Positions 11,595 to 24,039 of a stretch of 64,000 bases of DNA are shown piece after piece (positions within the stretch are counted from its first letter, which is position 1; each line of letters opens with the position of its first letter). The translations under genes and the position numbers were made by a program. A model generated the notes under the pieces. That model had not been told where the DNA came from, made no database searches, and saw only the letters and a program-made list of their open reading frames with translations. Source of the stretch: Chlorokybus atmophyticus (Eukaryota; Streptophyta; Chlorokybophyceae; Chlorokybales; Chlorokybaceae); contig RHPI01002533.1 in NCBI GenBank assembly GCA_009103225.1, forward strand, positions 741,887-805,886, given 5' to 3'.

Positions 11595-14500
11595 ATGGCG
11601 GACAACGACAGGTGGTCGTTAGGTCTTGAAGAGGCCACGCTGCAAAAACTTGTTGAAAAAAACGGGGACACAGCCTCGGTGCCCACAGATGCTCCTGTGC
11701 AGGCGGTAGACGGTTCAGCTGCACATGATGGGCAGAAGAAGACAGATGGCTCACACGACAGGTATATATACTTTAAACATTGTGCTCGCATTCATCAGAG
11801 GTCACCTACGCTGCGCAGCTTTCAGTAGTGTCCATGCATGCTGTAACTGCTGCATCGGTGATTGCTGTCAAACTGTGCGGTGGTCCTTTTCCCAACCACC
11901 CAACTCACCATTGCGATTGGCTGCTGACGGCTTGGTGCCATGTGCCAGGGCAAAGGACAAGGATCGTCATCAATCTCGAGACAAGGAGCCAAGCAGTCGA
12001 AGCAGTAAGAGCAAAGAAGGTGCCTCTGATCGCAAGAGTCGCAAGGAGCCGCGCGATGAAAAAGCGCATGCCAGATCGGATGCTCATAACTCTGGGAAGG
12101 ACGAAAAACCTGCACGAGATCCAAGAGAGCATGCTGAAAGAAATAAGGCGGATAAGGGGCGTGAGAAGTCATCGCGCAGCAGCCGTGAGGTGTCCAACAA
12201 CAAGCATGATGGCAGACTTGAGAGTCGCTCTGATGGGCGTGATGCTGGTAAGAAATCAGAGAAGAAGCGAGAGGAGTCGTTGCCTGACAAGGAAGGCTCC
12301 GCAAAGCGGGCCAGGGTTGAAGACAAGGAGCAGGACAAGGATAAGAACAGGGACAAAGACAGGGAAACGGAGAAGGACAGAGACAGGGATAAGGAGAAGG
12401 TTAAGGACAGGGACGGGGATAGGAACAGGGACAGGAGCAAGGACAAGCACGACGGTAGGGACAAGGACAATGACAAGGATAAGAACAAGGACAGCAGAAA
12501 TGGCCCGCGGGATGATGACAAGATTAATGGCCAACGCACAGATCGGGTTTCCCACCAAAGCTCAGAACGCTCAAAAAGTGCACGCCATGAGCGCGAACGT
12601 GAGCGTTCGCGCTCGCCGCGCAAGCGCCGCAGGTCTCAATCGCGCTCGCCTAGCAGAAGGCGTCGCAGCAATTCCCCAAGGCGGCGCCGCTCGCGCAGCT
12701 CATCCAGACGGCATCGCTCGCGCACAAAGTCCATCAGTCCTCCACCCTTGAACCCCAAGTACAGACGTTTTGGTGGCGGGAGCAGTGGACTTGGAGGGTA
12801 TTCACCCCGTCGGCGTATAGGTGGTGATGATCGCTCTCCTACCCCACTGCCTTCACCTGAACGGCGCATTCAGCGCACTCGCGCGCGTGCCTGGGATCAA
12901 GCACCCCCTGGTTTGGAAGGCATGTCAGCGACTCAGGTGTGTGGAGTGCCCTTACGGAGCACATGTTGGCTGAGGATTTTGATTATGACATTTGCAATCG
13001 GGGGTCAAATGACCTTGACTTGGCTCCTGTGCAATTCTGCTCTCATTTTTGATGTCTGCAGGCGGTGCAAGCCGCAGTGACTACACCAAACATGGCGGGT
13101 GTGAACCCCATGTTGATGATGCCGCAGCTCGCGCAGCAAATGTCTGCGATGCAGGTGGGTATCTTCTGTGGTCCCTGATGTTGGTGCAAGTGTTGAACAG
13201 AGCTGGAGGGTTAGATTAGCACGCTCTGCCCATAGATTATGTTGTGTAAGTCCTCTCATCGCACATAGTTGCCAACTTGTGCAGGCGCAAACACGTCCAC
13301 TAAGAAGGCTCTATGTTGGCAACGTCCCTACCACATCCAATGAAGCTGAGTTGATGGCTTTTTTCAACACCCTTATGACCTCGTCCAGATGTCAACATAT
13401 ACCAGGGACGCAGCCCGTGTCATCTGTGTCGGTAAGTACTGTCGCACGCCACTGTTATGGTTATGGGTTATTGTGCATGTTAAACTGCAAGCTGACTGAC
13501 TTGTCTGTGGTGTTACAGCTGTTTGTTGACAAGGCATATGCCTTTCTTGAGTTTCTCACGCCAGAGGATGCGGCCGCTGCACTCAACTTTGATGGCGTCA
13601 TATATAATGGCAGTGTTCTCAAAGTCAGGCGACCAAAGGATTACCCAGCATTGCAGGTAGCATTCTTTGTACATCTGGCCGCTCAGGCTCGGTCAACTTT
13701 TATCTTGTTTTGCTGCATCATGGGCAAGCACAATCAGTCTGCTCAGATGGTGCCGCTGCTCCTGGCTATGCATGATGCCTGCAAGTGTTGCAAGACCACG
13801 TGCCTCCTCCCTAACTTGTATATGTAACTTTGCAGCAGACTGTGTTGGGCCCACTGTTGCCACCAGCACCTATTGTAGACCTGTTGGACAAGGATGTGTC
13901 AGATGGCCCTAACAAGGTGTGCTGATGCTGACTTAGGTGTTGTCGTTGGTTGAAGGACTGTTTGTTTGAGCCTCGATAACCATGCAACAACTTATTGCAG
14001 ATCTTTGTTGGTGGCATTCCGCATTCCGTTGACCGTGAAAAGGTACCTGCAGTGTTCAACCAAATGACAACAGCACTTGGTAGTTAGTTTGCTCACAACC
14101 TTGCGTTTAGGTAAAGGAGATAGTCACAGCATTCGGTCAGTTGAAAGGGTTTTCCATGGTGATGGACCTGGAAACCGGCAATCATCAGGGCCGGGCCTTC
14201 CTGGAGGTAGTGCTGTTTGCAAGCTGTTCCTGCAGTAGTGGTTTGTCCTGCCATACAAGGTTGCTGAATACACACCATGTGTGTTTGATGTAAACTACAG
14301 TACAAGGATTCCTCTGTCACAACCAGGGCCGTTGCGGGTCTGAATGGTATGGCGCTTGGGGAAGGGATTCTGACCGTTTGTCTTGCAACACCAGATGTAG
14401 AGGTATGCTCTGCTGCTTGGTGCCACCGGCACACTGCCACGTAACGCATGCTTACACACGTTAATGACATGAAACTGGAGAGCTTCGGCGTGTCGCATTC

Positions 14501-16047
14501 ACCCAGACATCGCTGTTAAACCAAGGGCACATTGCGCTGATGCAGGAACCGCCAGTGGATGAACAGGGTGAAAGGCTGAACTTCTATGGCATCCCAGAGC
14601 ATGCCAAGCCATTGATGGAGACTCCACAACGTATCATCGAGTTATCGAATGTGGTCAGCACTCAATGTTTTGTCGAGGCGGTCATTGAAAATCACGTTTG
14701 TGTCCATGTCGTATCCATGCACTGAGCCTGATACCTGTTTGGAGCAGGTGACGTTGAATGATCTGATTGAAGATGAGGCTGTTGCTGCGATAGAAGAGGA
14801 TATTAGGTTGGAGTGTGCGAGGTATACTTTTTGCACTGCTCAGTTTGAGGTTTGCTCACATGTTCTTCAGCGTGTGATAGTTGTTCCGTCTTTACAATTG
14901 CTGGCAACCATGTGGTTTTAAGACCTTTGCTGCTGTCAGGTGGGGCACGGTGAAGTCTGCGCACATTCCAAGGCCAGACGCTGAGTCTATAGCACTTGAG
15001 TTGGAAAAGCGAGCTGCCCGAGAAATTGCAGAAGCTGCAGCCTCTTCTGAGGCGGAGGATCAGGATGGCCAGGCACAGCTTCCGGCAGATTTTTACGTGC
15101 CGTCACCACCTCTTCCTCCGAATACCCAACAATCAAATGCGCCAGTACCTCAAGAGCATGGTGATGAGCCCGCTGCTTCCCATGGCATTGTTGTCCCGCA
15201 AGACAACCAGCCGACATCAGAACAGGAAAGCATGCCAGCGCAGCAGAGTCACGGACAGGCTGCGCCCCCTGCGACAGTGGTGGTTGTAAAGCAGGAGGAG
15301 CCTGATCCATCAGCAAGCGAAGTCACCCAGCATTACAATGCCCCAGCGCTGGCTGCATTGCCGGAAGTCACTGTAAAGCAAGAGGAGGTGGAGACTGCAT
15401 TGCACCCTGCTGCCCAACATACTGATGGTAATGGTGAAGGTGAAGCGGAAGTCACGCAGCCAGTTGTAAAGAACGCAGAAGCGACAGAGCCACTGCTGGC
15501 AGGTGTGGATGCTGCTCCGCCTCAGGAGGCGGGTGGATACCAGTCCGATGCGCAGGTCCTAGAGGCTGGACCAATCGAACCTGCCGTAAAGCTAGAGAAT
15601 GGCATGTCTAGTGAAGGCCAGGGTGAGCTCGCGCAGGGAGAAGCACAAGCCAGTGCACAGCCGGCTGCACCTGCGGTCAAGGCCGAGAACGGGATGCTAG
15701 ATGTGGAAGGCAAGGTTGAGGATGTGCCGGAAGAGGCACAGGCCAGCGCACAACCGACTGAAATGGCGCCAGCGGCAGTGAATGGGGTGCAGGACAAGAA
15801 GAAAAGGGAACCCAAGGGCCTGTTCAAGGTGTACGTTGAGTTCTCGCGAGAGTCTTCCGCCGTACAGGCGGCGCACGTGTTGCACGGGCGCCTGTACAAC
15901 GGTCGCAAGGTGAGCGCCCGCTACTTCCCCCTGCGCCTGTACCAGATGCACTTCCGCAAGGGCCTCGTTGCCACTACACACGAAGAGAAGCAAGCCCTTG
16001 CACTGGCGGCTCAGGCTCGCATCACCGCGCATCTCCCGGATTACTAG
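11595..16047 (+). CDS. U2AF65: U2 snRNP auxiliary factor large subunit, extended form
   Basis: Twelve exons in frame: 11595-11761, 11949-12936, 13062-13154, 13285-13431, 13519-13656, 13836-13916, 14001-14042, 14111-14206, 14301-14402, 14546-14653, 14748-14821 and 14940-16047. They encode about 1047 residues, twice the usual 475-570. Residues 56-350 form an RS region with long KDRD/KDKN runs and SRSPRKRR clusters. RAWDQAPPGLEGMSATQ (about 370-385) matches the small-subunit-binding motif. RRM1 carries LYVGNV (about 425) and RRM2 carries IFVGGI (about 539). The third, UHM-type RRM starts near 655 with IEEDIRLECAR and WGTVKSAHIPRP, is interrupted by about 280 acidic Pro/Gln/Ala-rich residues, and resumes at FKVYVEF (about 972). 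U2AF65 binds the polypyrimidine tract at 3' splice sites and recruits U2 snRNP in the nucleus. The UHM RxF position reads RLY here. Confidence 0.88.
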
Positions 16048-16919
16048 AGCAAACTCCACCCATAGAGTTCTGTTCAGTGTCAAGCGGGTCTGAGATGCAG
16101 CGTAGCCAATGGTGTAGTACATAGGTCAATTGGCAACAACAATAGCTTGTAGTCTACCCTCTGTTGCAGTTGAAACGCAGTTTGGTGCATACTTTGCATC
16201 TGCACAGCATTTGCACAGCAGGCTGTTGTCCCTCTCGGCGGTTCATCTTGTACCAGTGCTTGTACTTGGCTCATATAAGCATCTGTTTGATGCATGTATA
16301 CACACTCTGCGCTGGACAATTGAAACAGAGCTAGTGCAATCCACATGTCAACTTGCAGAAGAAGCAGATGAAGATGTGATCTCCCTATACGATACAAAGT
16401 GTCCTCTGCCGACAGGCCCGCCTATGCGGAGGTGGCCGCTATGTTGGCGATGGAGTGAAGGAGGAAAGGACGCGGTGGCGTGGTGGTGGAGGCGCATGTG
16501 GCAGCTGCGGCTGGTAGTCATGCAATCCTGCACATGCAATGCGGGGCGTGCTTGCTCATGTCTGTGTAGTGTGTAGCGTGGTGTGCTGTGGTGCTAATGT
16601 ACAACCTCTATGATCATCAACATGCCAGCGTCATTTCCCCGTTGCAAGCACAACACCACATCCCATCCGCAATAACGATGATGAGAGCATGACCTGAGGC
16701 GTTGTTACAATCTTCTCGAGTTGTTCGTGTTTCAGTGTGTCTGTCTACGCTTTGCTTGTTTTCAGAACCTCCGTGTACAAAGGATGCAGCATGCATAGCG
16801 TGCATTAAAGTCAACAAACACACACGCCAGCAAGCACGCACATACCCACTCAGTAGCACGCATGTGTTAGCACCTTGATGGGTATGAACAGTGGGCTATG
16901 TTTGGTGGTGTGGGGGGGG
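16048..16919. other. 3' flank of U2AF; no supported gene
   Basis: Nothing here is linked by convincing splice sites. A short frame at 16400-16457, reading VSSADRPAYAEVAAMLAME then TGA, looks protein-like but has no supported upstream exon. A G-run precedes the assembly gap. Confidence 0.4.
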
Positions 16920-17027
16920 NNNNNNNNNNNNNNNNNNNNNNNNNNNNNNNNNNNNNNNNNNNNNNNNNNNNNNNNNNNNNNNNNNNNNNNNNNNNNNNNN
17001 NNNNNNNNNNNNNNNNNNNNNNNNNNN
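16920..17027. other. Assembly gap (N run)
   Basis: 108 unresolved bases directly left of a long (GA)n tract. The gap is probably caused by that repeat; its true length is unknown. Confidence 0.99.
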
Positions 17028-17248
<221 letters not shown>

Positions 17249-17387
17249 ACCAGACCGCATCAAAGCTGACGCAGCAGCCCAAACAACCCTTACCAGCAAG
17301 CGTCCACACGCCTTGCCAGTCACACCTCTGTTAACAGCCGACTGTGCCCGGCCAGGCACATTGCCGCTTACGACGACCACGGCGGCC

Positions 17388-19562
17388 ATGGCGGCGGCGG
17401 CGGCGGTGGGGGCGGTGTCGGTGTTGCCGTCATGCGGGAGGGATTGTTACAGTGGTCAGGGAAGGAGCGTCCGCCGTTGCATGCTGCGACCTGCGCGGCG
17501 CAGCCACGCAGCCGGCTGTGGGCCAGCGCAAGCAGGGAAACGGAGGAACAGCGGCAGGGTGGCTGCTAGGTGCTGCGCCGGCGACAGCAGGCGAGTGAGG
17601 CATTGCCTCTGGTCCGCACAATGGTGAACTCTGTCTGTAGTGCGTGTGCGTGAGTGGAGCGACCGTGCATGGGCGTTGGCTACGCCTACCCATACTTGCT
17701 GCAATGCCCCTTCCTACACGCGGTTCTGCTACTCCATGTTGAGAACTGTGATGTGATAAGCATGCACAGTGAGCTGCAATCCATCATGCTCGTGTGACTG
17801 TGCTTGCTTGCGTGTAGTTGTAATCTTAGAATCAGATATAGAGGGTGTCTTACCGTTGGCATACGTGCTTTTCACAGAGGGGCATATGCTTGCTTTTTGC
17901 ATGCAAGCGCACACGAGGCATGCATATGCGTAGCACGTTTATGCTGCAAGCAGCTTAGGCAGCTTATACTCACCTGCAAATTCAAGAAGCTTCCCCGCTG
18001 CTGCTACTGGCTGCTGATGTCACCTTGCCACACAGACAGTCCACCGTGCTGCCAGAAGAAGGGGCTCGAGCCACGTCAACACCAACATCAACACCAACAC
18101 CAACACCAACACCAACCACATCGTCGAGCCACAGGAGGAAGGCGCGTGCGGTGTGCACGGACGTGGACGGCACGCTCCTGACCAGCGCGCACGCATTGAG
18201 CGATGGCAACGCGTCCGCGGTGCGGGAGGCCGTCGCGTGCGGGATCCCCGTCATCCTCACCACGGGCAAGGCAAGGGGCCCGTGGGTGGAACCACTACGA
18301 CGACAGCTCGGCTTTGACTCACACGGCTGGACACTCAACGGGCCCGCGGTCTTCCTACAAGTATATGACTGAGACAGTGTTTGTGTTGAGAAAGAAGTTA
18401 TTGCTAACAACATGTAGAGGGGTCATTACAGTGCCACACGCATGCACGTGTACATGTGTACATGTGTACACGTGCGTGCATGGCACTGTAAGCGCCTCTC
18501 ATCAACATGTCCTTGTGTGTGCGCACATGCTTGGATTCTCATTCAAAGCTAGAGCGCATATGCATGTGTGAATGCATGTGATTTTTGTTATGGCAGGGGT
18601 TGCTGGTGTGTTCTGAGGGAGGTGAGGTGCTCCACGCACAGACGATGCGGCACGAGGTGGTGCGGGAGATGGTGCGGTTCGCCACTTTGCATGGCATGAC
18701 GCTGACGGCGTACACGACGGGAGACCGCATCGTCGCGCGTGCGACCAACGCACAGACAGACCGATTAATACCCTACAACGAGCCCGTCCCGGAGGTCGGA
18801 TTGTGACAAAACCACAATGATTTGTGTGTGTGTGTGTGTGTGTTTGTACACAAGATGCAATGGGGATGTCATGCATGCGATAGTGAGTACTTGCATGTAC
18901 TTGCGTGTACTTTGCTCATCTTGCGCGTATATCAATGTAGTTTGTATAGCTAATCTTTACCTGTGGGTGTTCTTCAAGGCAGTTGGCGACATGATGGACT
19001 TGTTGAGCAGTGGCAAGGCCGGCGTTCCCGATGCGTACAAGATGATACTCATGGCCGAGGAGAGCTCTTTGGTACCCAACACAACATGAACAGCAAACCA
19101 ATGCATACCCATATACGCAACGCCAAACATGCTCCAACCAACATACTCATGTTTGCCAGGTGAGAGTGAGGCCTGCACTGGAGGAGATGCTTGGCTCCGA
19201 GGCCACCGTGACCAAAGCCCTCCCGGGCATGTTGGAAGTGTTGCCGCCGGGCGCGTCCAAGGCAGACGGCGTAAGGCGTGCGCTATCCACCATCGGCGTT
19301 GAAGTCAACGACGTGATTGCCCTCGGCGATGGAGAGAACGATATCGAGATGCTGCGAATGGTGAGGAAGCAACGAGCGTGTATGCGTGGTTGGGTTGTTT
19401 GTGTCATCTGACGAAGTTGTGTCTGCGAAGGTGAGGGATGCGGGCGGGTGGTCAGTCGCCGTGGCTAATGCTGGCGTGGCTGTAAAGGCAACTGCGGAGC
19501 ACTTGACGAGCAGCAATGATGATGACGGGTTCGCCGAGGCTCTGTACAAATACGTGTTGTAG
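17388..19562 (+). CDS. Cof-type HAD hydrolase, likely plastid-targeted
   Basis: Six exons in frame, 17388-17594, 18040-18360, 18597-18794, 18979-19071, 19160-19360 and 19431-19562 (TAG), give 383 residues. The first 69 residues are Ala/Arg/Ser-rich with almost no acidic residues (MAAAAAVGAVSVLPS onward), like a chloroplast transit peptide. A Thr-Pro linker encoded by ACACCA repeats follows. HAD motif I is CTDVDGTLL, motif II is ILTTGKAR, motif III Lys lies in PPGASKADGV, and motif IV is IALGDGENDIEML. The C-terminus GWSVAVANAGVAVKATAEHL is typical of the Cof/YidA subfamily (HAD-IIB), which dephosphorylates sugar phosphates, flavin nucleotides or pyridoxal phosphate. The substrate cannot be told from sequence. 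The first exon joins by phase only, so the leader is less certain than the body. Confidence 0.85.
18426..18491. repeat. Intronic inverted repeat (hairpin)
   Basis: In intron 2 of the HAD gene, TTACAGTGCCA (18426-18436) is mirrored by TGGCACTGTAA (18481-18491). The interior is a CACGTGTACATG-type near-palindrome, so the whole 66 bases can fold into one imperfect stem. Confidence 0.75.
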
Positions 19563-20179
19563 CATCCTTGGTATGTACCAGTAAGTCTGCAGTTTACCTG
19601 CGCACGTTGTGCGCTCATGTGATACATACATACACGTACTGATATGTTCTGCAGACACATAGTGAGAGTGCACTCAATTGCAATGTCATCACATTAAGTT
19701 GGTTAAGGGAGTATGTACGCAAGGCAGGAAAGTGTGCGCGCATAGTACGGGCATGCAAGACCATTACAGCAGTAATGCTGCCAACAGCGCAATTGCAAGC
19801 AAGCCCATGAAGCGCAGCTCCCAAAGTGTGGGCATGAAGCTCGCAACTTGCTTGATTCTGTGTATTGTCAGTGAGAATGCTGCAGCAGCAATTGCCATCC
19901 TGTACCAATGGAGTGCACTGGCTTCAAGACTGAGCCTGCCGCTGCAAGCATACTTCAGGTGTACTATACTTTAAGTAGTAGCACCGCCATCTACTGCACA
20001 CCTATCCTTCCCATCTCAACAACTACTCGCCAAAATCGCATGTGCATAGCAGCCACCAGCGCAAGTGCAGCGCACAGTGCGCAAAACAAAAACGCTGCGA
20101 TGACAAGCGCGCACAACAAGTACACGAGCCACAACTTTTCCCTGAAAATCAGCTGCGGTCACACGGTCGCCATCCATAA
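19563..20179. other. Intergenic between convergent genes
   Basis: Tail-to-tail spacer between the HAD gene and the gene on the minus strand. Only unsupported short frames were seen. Confidence 0.5.
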
Positions 20180-22961
20180 TCAGAACACTTCATGGGCTTT
20201 GCCGTAGTACCGATTGATGAAGCTCGACTGCGCGCACACACATGCCAACAACATGTACGTGTTGTGAGTAATAACGGCGTCAAACACCCACCAGCATCGC
20301 CACGTACATGCCGCAAGCTCTCCTTACCTTGAACCCGGATATGTCGGGGTAATTGTCGGACTTGACGGGGTAGAACTTGTAAAACCGCATGTCTTCCATC
20401 ACTTTTTTACTGTCGTCCGTGAGCGCTTCCAGCTCAGCCTTGCGCTTTGCCTTGGCCTGCATTGTATGTCACAAATATGTCTTACCTCAGATACACCTCA
20501 GGCTGTCATGTACGACCAGATGCGCATTAGATGTTGTTACCATACCTCGCGTACTTTCGCCTTGGCAGCATTCACCTCTGTTCTGCAAAAGTTCTGTTGA
20601 CAAACATTGTCAACAGAAACAAGTTGTCAGTAATCAGTATGCCTCAATCACAGCTGAGAAACTTGCTTGTTAACTCACGCATGCAATGCAGTAAAAGGTA
20701 GTTCATCGCATGCATGCACGGTATGAGCGCAGGCTTCTTCACGCACATGCACGCGCGCACGCACACACACTTGCCGTGAACTCATCCGATTTTTCCTTGG
20801 GAAGTGTGCCCTCCTCCACCAGCTGCTCGGTAAACTCCTATTATGTGCACATGGGCGCGTGAGTGTATATTCGCACGCTGTGTACACATGTTGCAGACAT
20901 TGTATATGCATCACCTATGCCATGCAAGCTTAAACCTAAAACACACATTGCACACGCACCTCTACGGTATCAAACTGCCAGTCGAACTCTGCAACAACCT
21001 GTCGGGAGCAGATTAGTGAGCCTCAATACCAACCAGTGAATGACGCAATCACCAACAAGTCTAGGCTGCATTGTTTTCTGTTTGTGAATTCTGTACGTAC
21101 CGGTGGTTGCGGATCTTCCAATGGGAACATCAAGCTGACCGTGCTGTCATACTGAAATTGCTCTTCTTTCAACGGCTGGTATATGTCTGTCTCAGCCAAG
21201 CATGTCAATTGGACACATGCGCACGCACGCACCACATGAACAGAAAACAATGCAGACTACACTAACACGCATCAGTCATCAACATAACACTGACTGACCA
21301 GCAACTCACATGGTAGGCAGTACTCGTACTTCTTCACTTGCGCCTCTGACAGTCGTTTCAGTGCTGCCCTGCGAATGAACACGTCAAGCGGACGTGTTCA
21401 CATGCACGTGTTTGCAGTATTGCAAAGACCTTGACAGAGGACTGACCAACCTTCTGAGTATGCACTTGAGTACAAACACTTGCGGCTTCGTCCTCTCCAC
21501 TTGTTTCCGTCTATGCATAGTCAAAGTGTGTATGCTTTTATTTGCGAAACAAACATGGCCGCCACAGTCATGAGGTTGCAATGTTGTTGCACTTACGTGT
21601 CGGGGATGAAAGGCACCCAGTCCATCTTCATGTCCTGTACACACGCACACGTGCACGCGCACACAAAGCAACCGTCAGCCTTTGTTTTGCAGTAAGGTTG
21701 AACCCACACCATCAACCAACACAACAAAACAAAACAGTAGTGCACAAGTCCGCACTTTCAACTTCAACAGCGTGCCGTCGCCTTCCATCTGCACAGACTT
21801 TATCGACAGCTGGTCTGAAGGCGGGGTAGGTGACGTAACCTGGAAAAAACACAATGAGATCACACCCCAAGTTGTTGTTGTCAATGTACAACAATTATTG
21901 CACCGTACCGCGACGATTGCGGGTATGTGCGTGACCTTCCACTTGCCATCCTCGCCGTCTCCGCTCTGCAACAGCTGTGCTGCAGTCACGCAACAAGAGA
22001 CGATGCTTTCAATACACGATTGCCTTTTACACCCAACGAGCACAATAGGTTGTTGTTGTTGTTGATACGTACGCTCTGTAACGCCAAAAGCGTACACCCG
22101 CTTGTTGTGCAGCACCCCGCCCTCGTCAAACGCCTCCTGCAACAAACACCAACTTTTACACAATCGCAACATTCACGACAACAGAGCCAGTCAGGACAAC
22201 ACATCACACGAGACACAAGCTAATCCTGTCCTCACTGAACCCCAGACACCACACAACGACAAAACAACAAAGATGTAGCTGTGTACAACAAAAAAACAGT
22301 GTGCGTGCATTTGTACACGAGTCGTATCCTGACCTCCAAGTTGCTAAAGTCCCACGGTGTCTCGTACACAGTGTTGTAGTGCTCCCACTGTCATCAAACG
22401 CATGGCATATGTTGAGGGAAAGAGAGAAGGAGTGACAATGCTGCTGATTAGCAGATATACAAACACGAAAAAATGCGCATGTGGTCATTGGATAATAATC
22501 CGCCTTGATAAGAACAGCCTGGAAAGAATCATTGCAAATAAACAGCTAGCATGCAGCCAATATCATAGAATCTAATGTTGTTCGCAATACTAAACACGTG
22601 ATGGCGTATCAAAGTCTTGCCAATGTCTGCACGCATCCATGCACAGAAAGCAACAAGGTAGGCAGTCATTAGCATGCGCATAACAGATGACCCTGCAAAC
22701 ACACATACCTCTGTGCCAACCAGGTACACCTCTTTCCACAATTCTTCCTGCCAGCAATTGATCAACACAATGCAAACACAAACCAACTCGACAAAGCATA
22801 TACACAAGCCTGGTAGTGATGAAGAAAAGCATGCGATCAAGTGCACGACAACACAGCACGGCGACAAGCTTAATAGCGACAGCAAGCACACATTTATTCT
22901 ACATAGAATGATGCAGGCACCCACCATAACCTCGCACACCACGCCGCCGCCGCCTCCGCCG
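20180..22961 (-). CDS. Conserved-looking protein of unknown function, possibly plastid
   Basis: Fifteen short exons on the minus strand chain perfectly in phase, from 22961-22931 through 22747-22709, 22387-22334, 22136-22073, 21979-21909, 21839-21756, 21634-21597, 21510-21451, 21368-21310, 21186-21101, 20998-20960, 20837-20771, 20577-20546 and 20456-20328 to 20227-20180 (TGA). They give about 300 residues without the N-terminus. Notable blocks are EELWKEVYLVGTEW, YETPWDFSNLEEAF, KRVYAFGVTEP, DWVPFIPDT, KPQVFVLKCILR, a Lys/Glu-rich helix, DMRFYKFYPVKSDNYPDIS and the C-terminus SFINRYYGKAHEVF. The exon fidelity and aromatic-rich ending argue for a real conserved protein. I cannot name the family. 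The first exon is unresolved; an Arg/Leu-rich frame at 22971-23210 could encode a targeting leader, which would suit a plastid protein (inference). Confidence 0.65.
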
Positions 22962-24039
22962 CTATATGGGCTAAAATTTCGTAATAACACTATTGCACTT
23001 TCTTCGCTGTGTTGATTTCTTTTTTCTGTCACAGTTGGGTGGGCTGAGCAACAACGCTGCTTCCAACGCTGTCGCTAACGCTGCGGACACACAATGCGAA
23101 TCAGCGCAGCAACGCTCTGTGACTGCGATGCCACGTGGCGGAACGGGGCGGCGGTGGCGGTGACGGAGGAGGCAGGAGACGAGGAGGAGGAGGTTGCGGC
23201 TGTCCGTCATGGGGTCTTGGCTGCAGAGTCAGATCCGGCGAGCAGAAGGTCAGCTGGCGGTTGGTTTGACCGTTGGCAGCAGTCACCCTACAGCCAGCAG
23301 AATGCATGTTCTATTACGTACAGTGTCATAGGGTTGTGCAGGGGGCGCGTCAGTAGTATGCTGCGTCTTTTTCTTGTCTCATGTTCAACAATGTAAGCTG
23401 GAACGATGTTTGCACTGTGCCTGCACATTGTGACTGTTTAGCTGACTGGGTTGAGCACAGTACAACTAGGTAGGAAGGACATGCAAGGTGCAGATAAGCT
23501 CGTGGTTGCATTTGCCATCGTGCTAATCAGCGAGCTTGGTAGGGTCCAAGCTGAGAAGCTTGCGCTCCTGCTGTTGCGTCGCAGTCGTTACCCTGCCTTT
23601 GTAACCAGAATGTTGATGCCATCATTTGCGTTGACACATGTTGCTGTTGGGCATGAGCGTGGTAACATAAAGAACAACTGCGTGCCATGTGTCATGTTAC
23701 ATTGTTGCGGTTTAACAGCAACGCAAGTAGATAGCTGTCAGCCAACTCCGTTAAGTTCCAAGCATGCATCATCGGCTACGCCCACTTATGAGTTCGTGCT
23801 TTCATGGTCTCAAGCATGTTGATGTGCATGCCTAGTTTGCAACCTGCCTTCTGCATACCTTATCATGTTACACTCAGCATTAGCTGTGCTACAACAACAA
23901 CACATTAACAGCGCGTATAACTAGTATTTTACTGATCACAGTTGCATGCGTGCATTGCAAGCACTGTAGGAGCAGTCGCATTTGTCTCATGCATTGCCTC
24001 ACAAAGCGTTTGCACAACCAAACACTGCTCTTTGTGCAG
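22962..24039. other. 5' regions of two divergent genes, first exons unresolved
   Basis: This should contain the missing N-terminal exons of the unnamed minus-strand gene and of golgin-84. On the minus strand 23101-23307 and 22971-23210 are GC-rich open frames, one with a Pro-rich tract. On the plus strand I could not find a convincing first golgin exon. Confidence 0.4.

Noticed and set aside
12084-12623. Long minus-strand frame of Leu/Ser repeats opposite the U2AF RS region
   Set aside because: It is the antisense shadow of the KDRD/RS-coding exon, which has correct splice joins and family motifs on the plus strand.
16130-16576. 148-codon plus-strand frame after U2AF
   Set aside because: Residue content is irregular with many Trp/Cys, no motif, and no supporting splice sites; only the short 16400-16457 piece in another frame looks coding.
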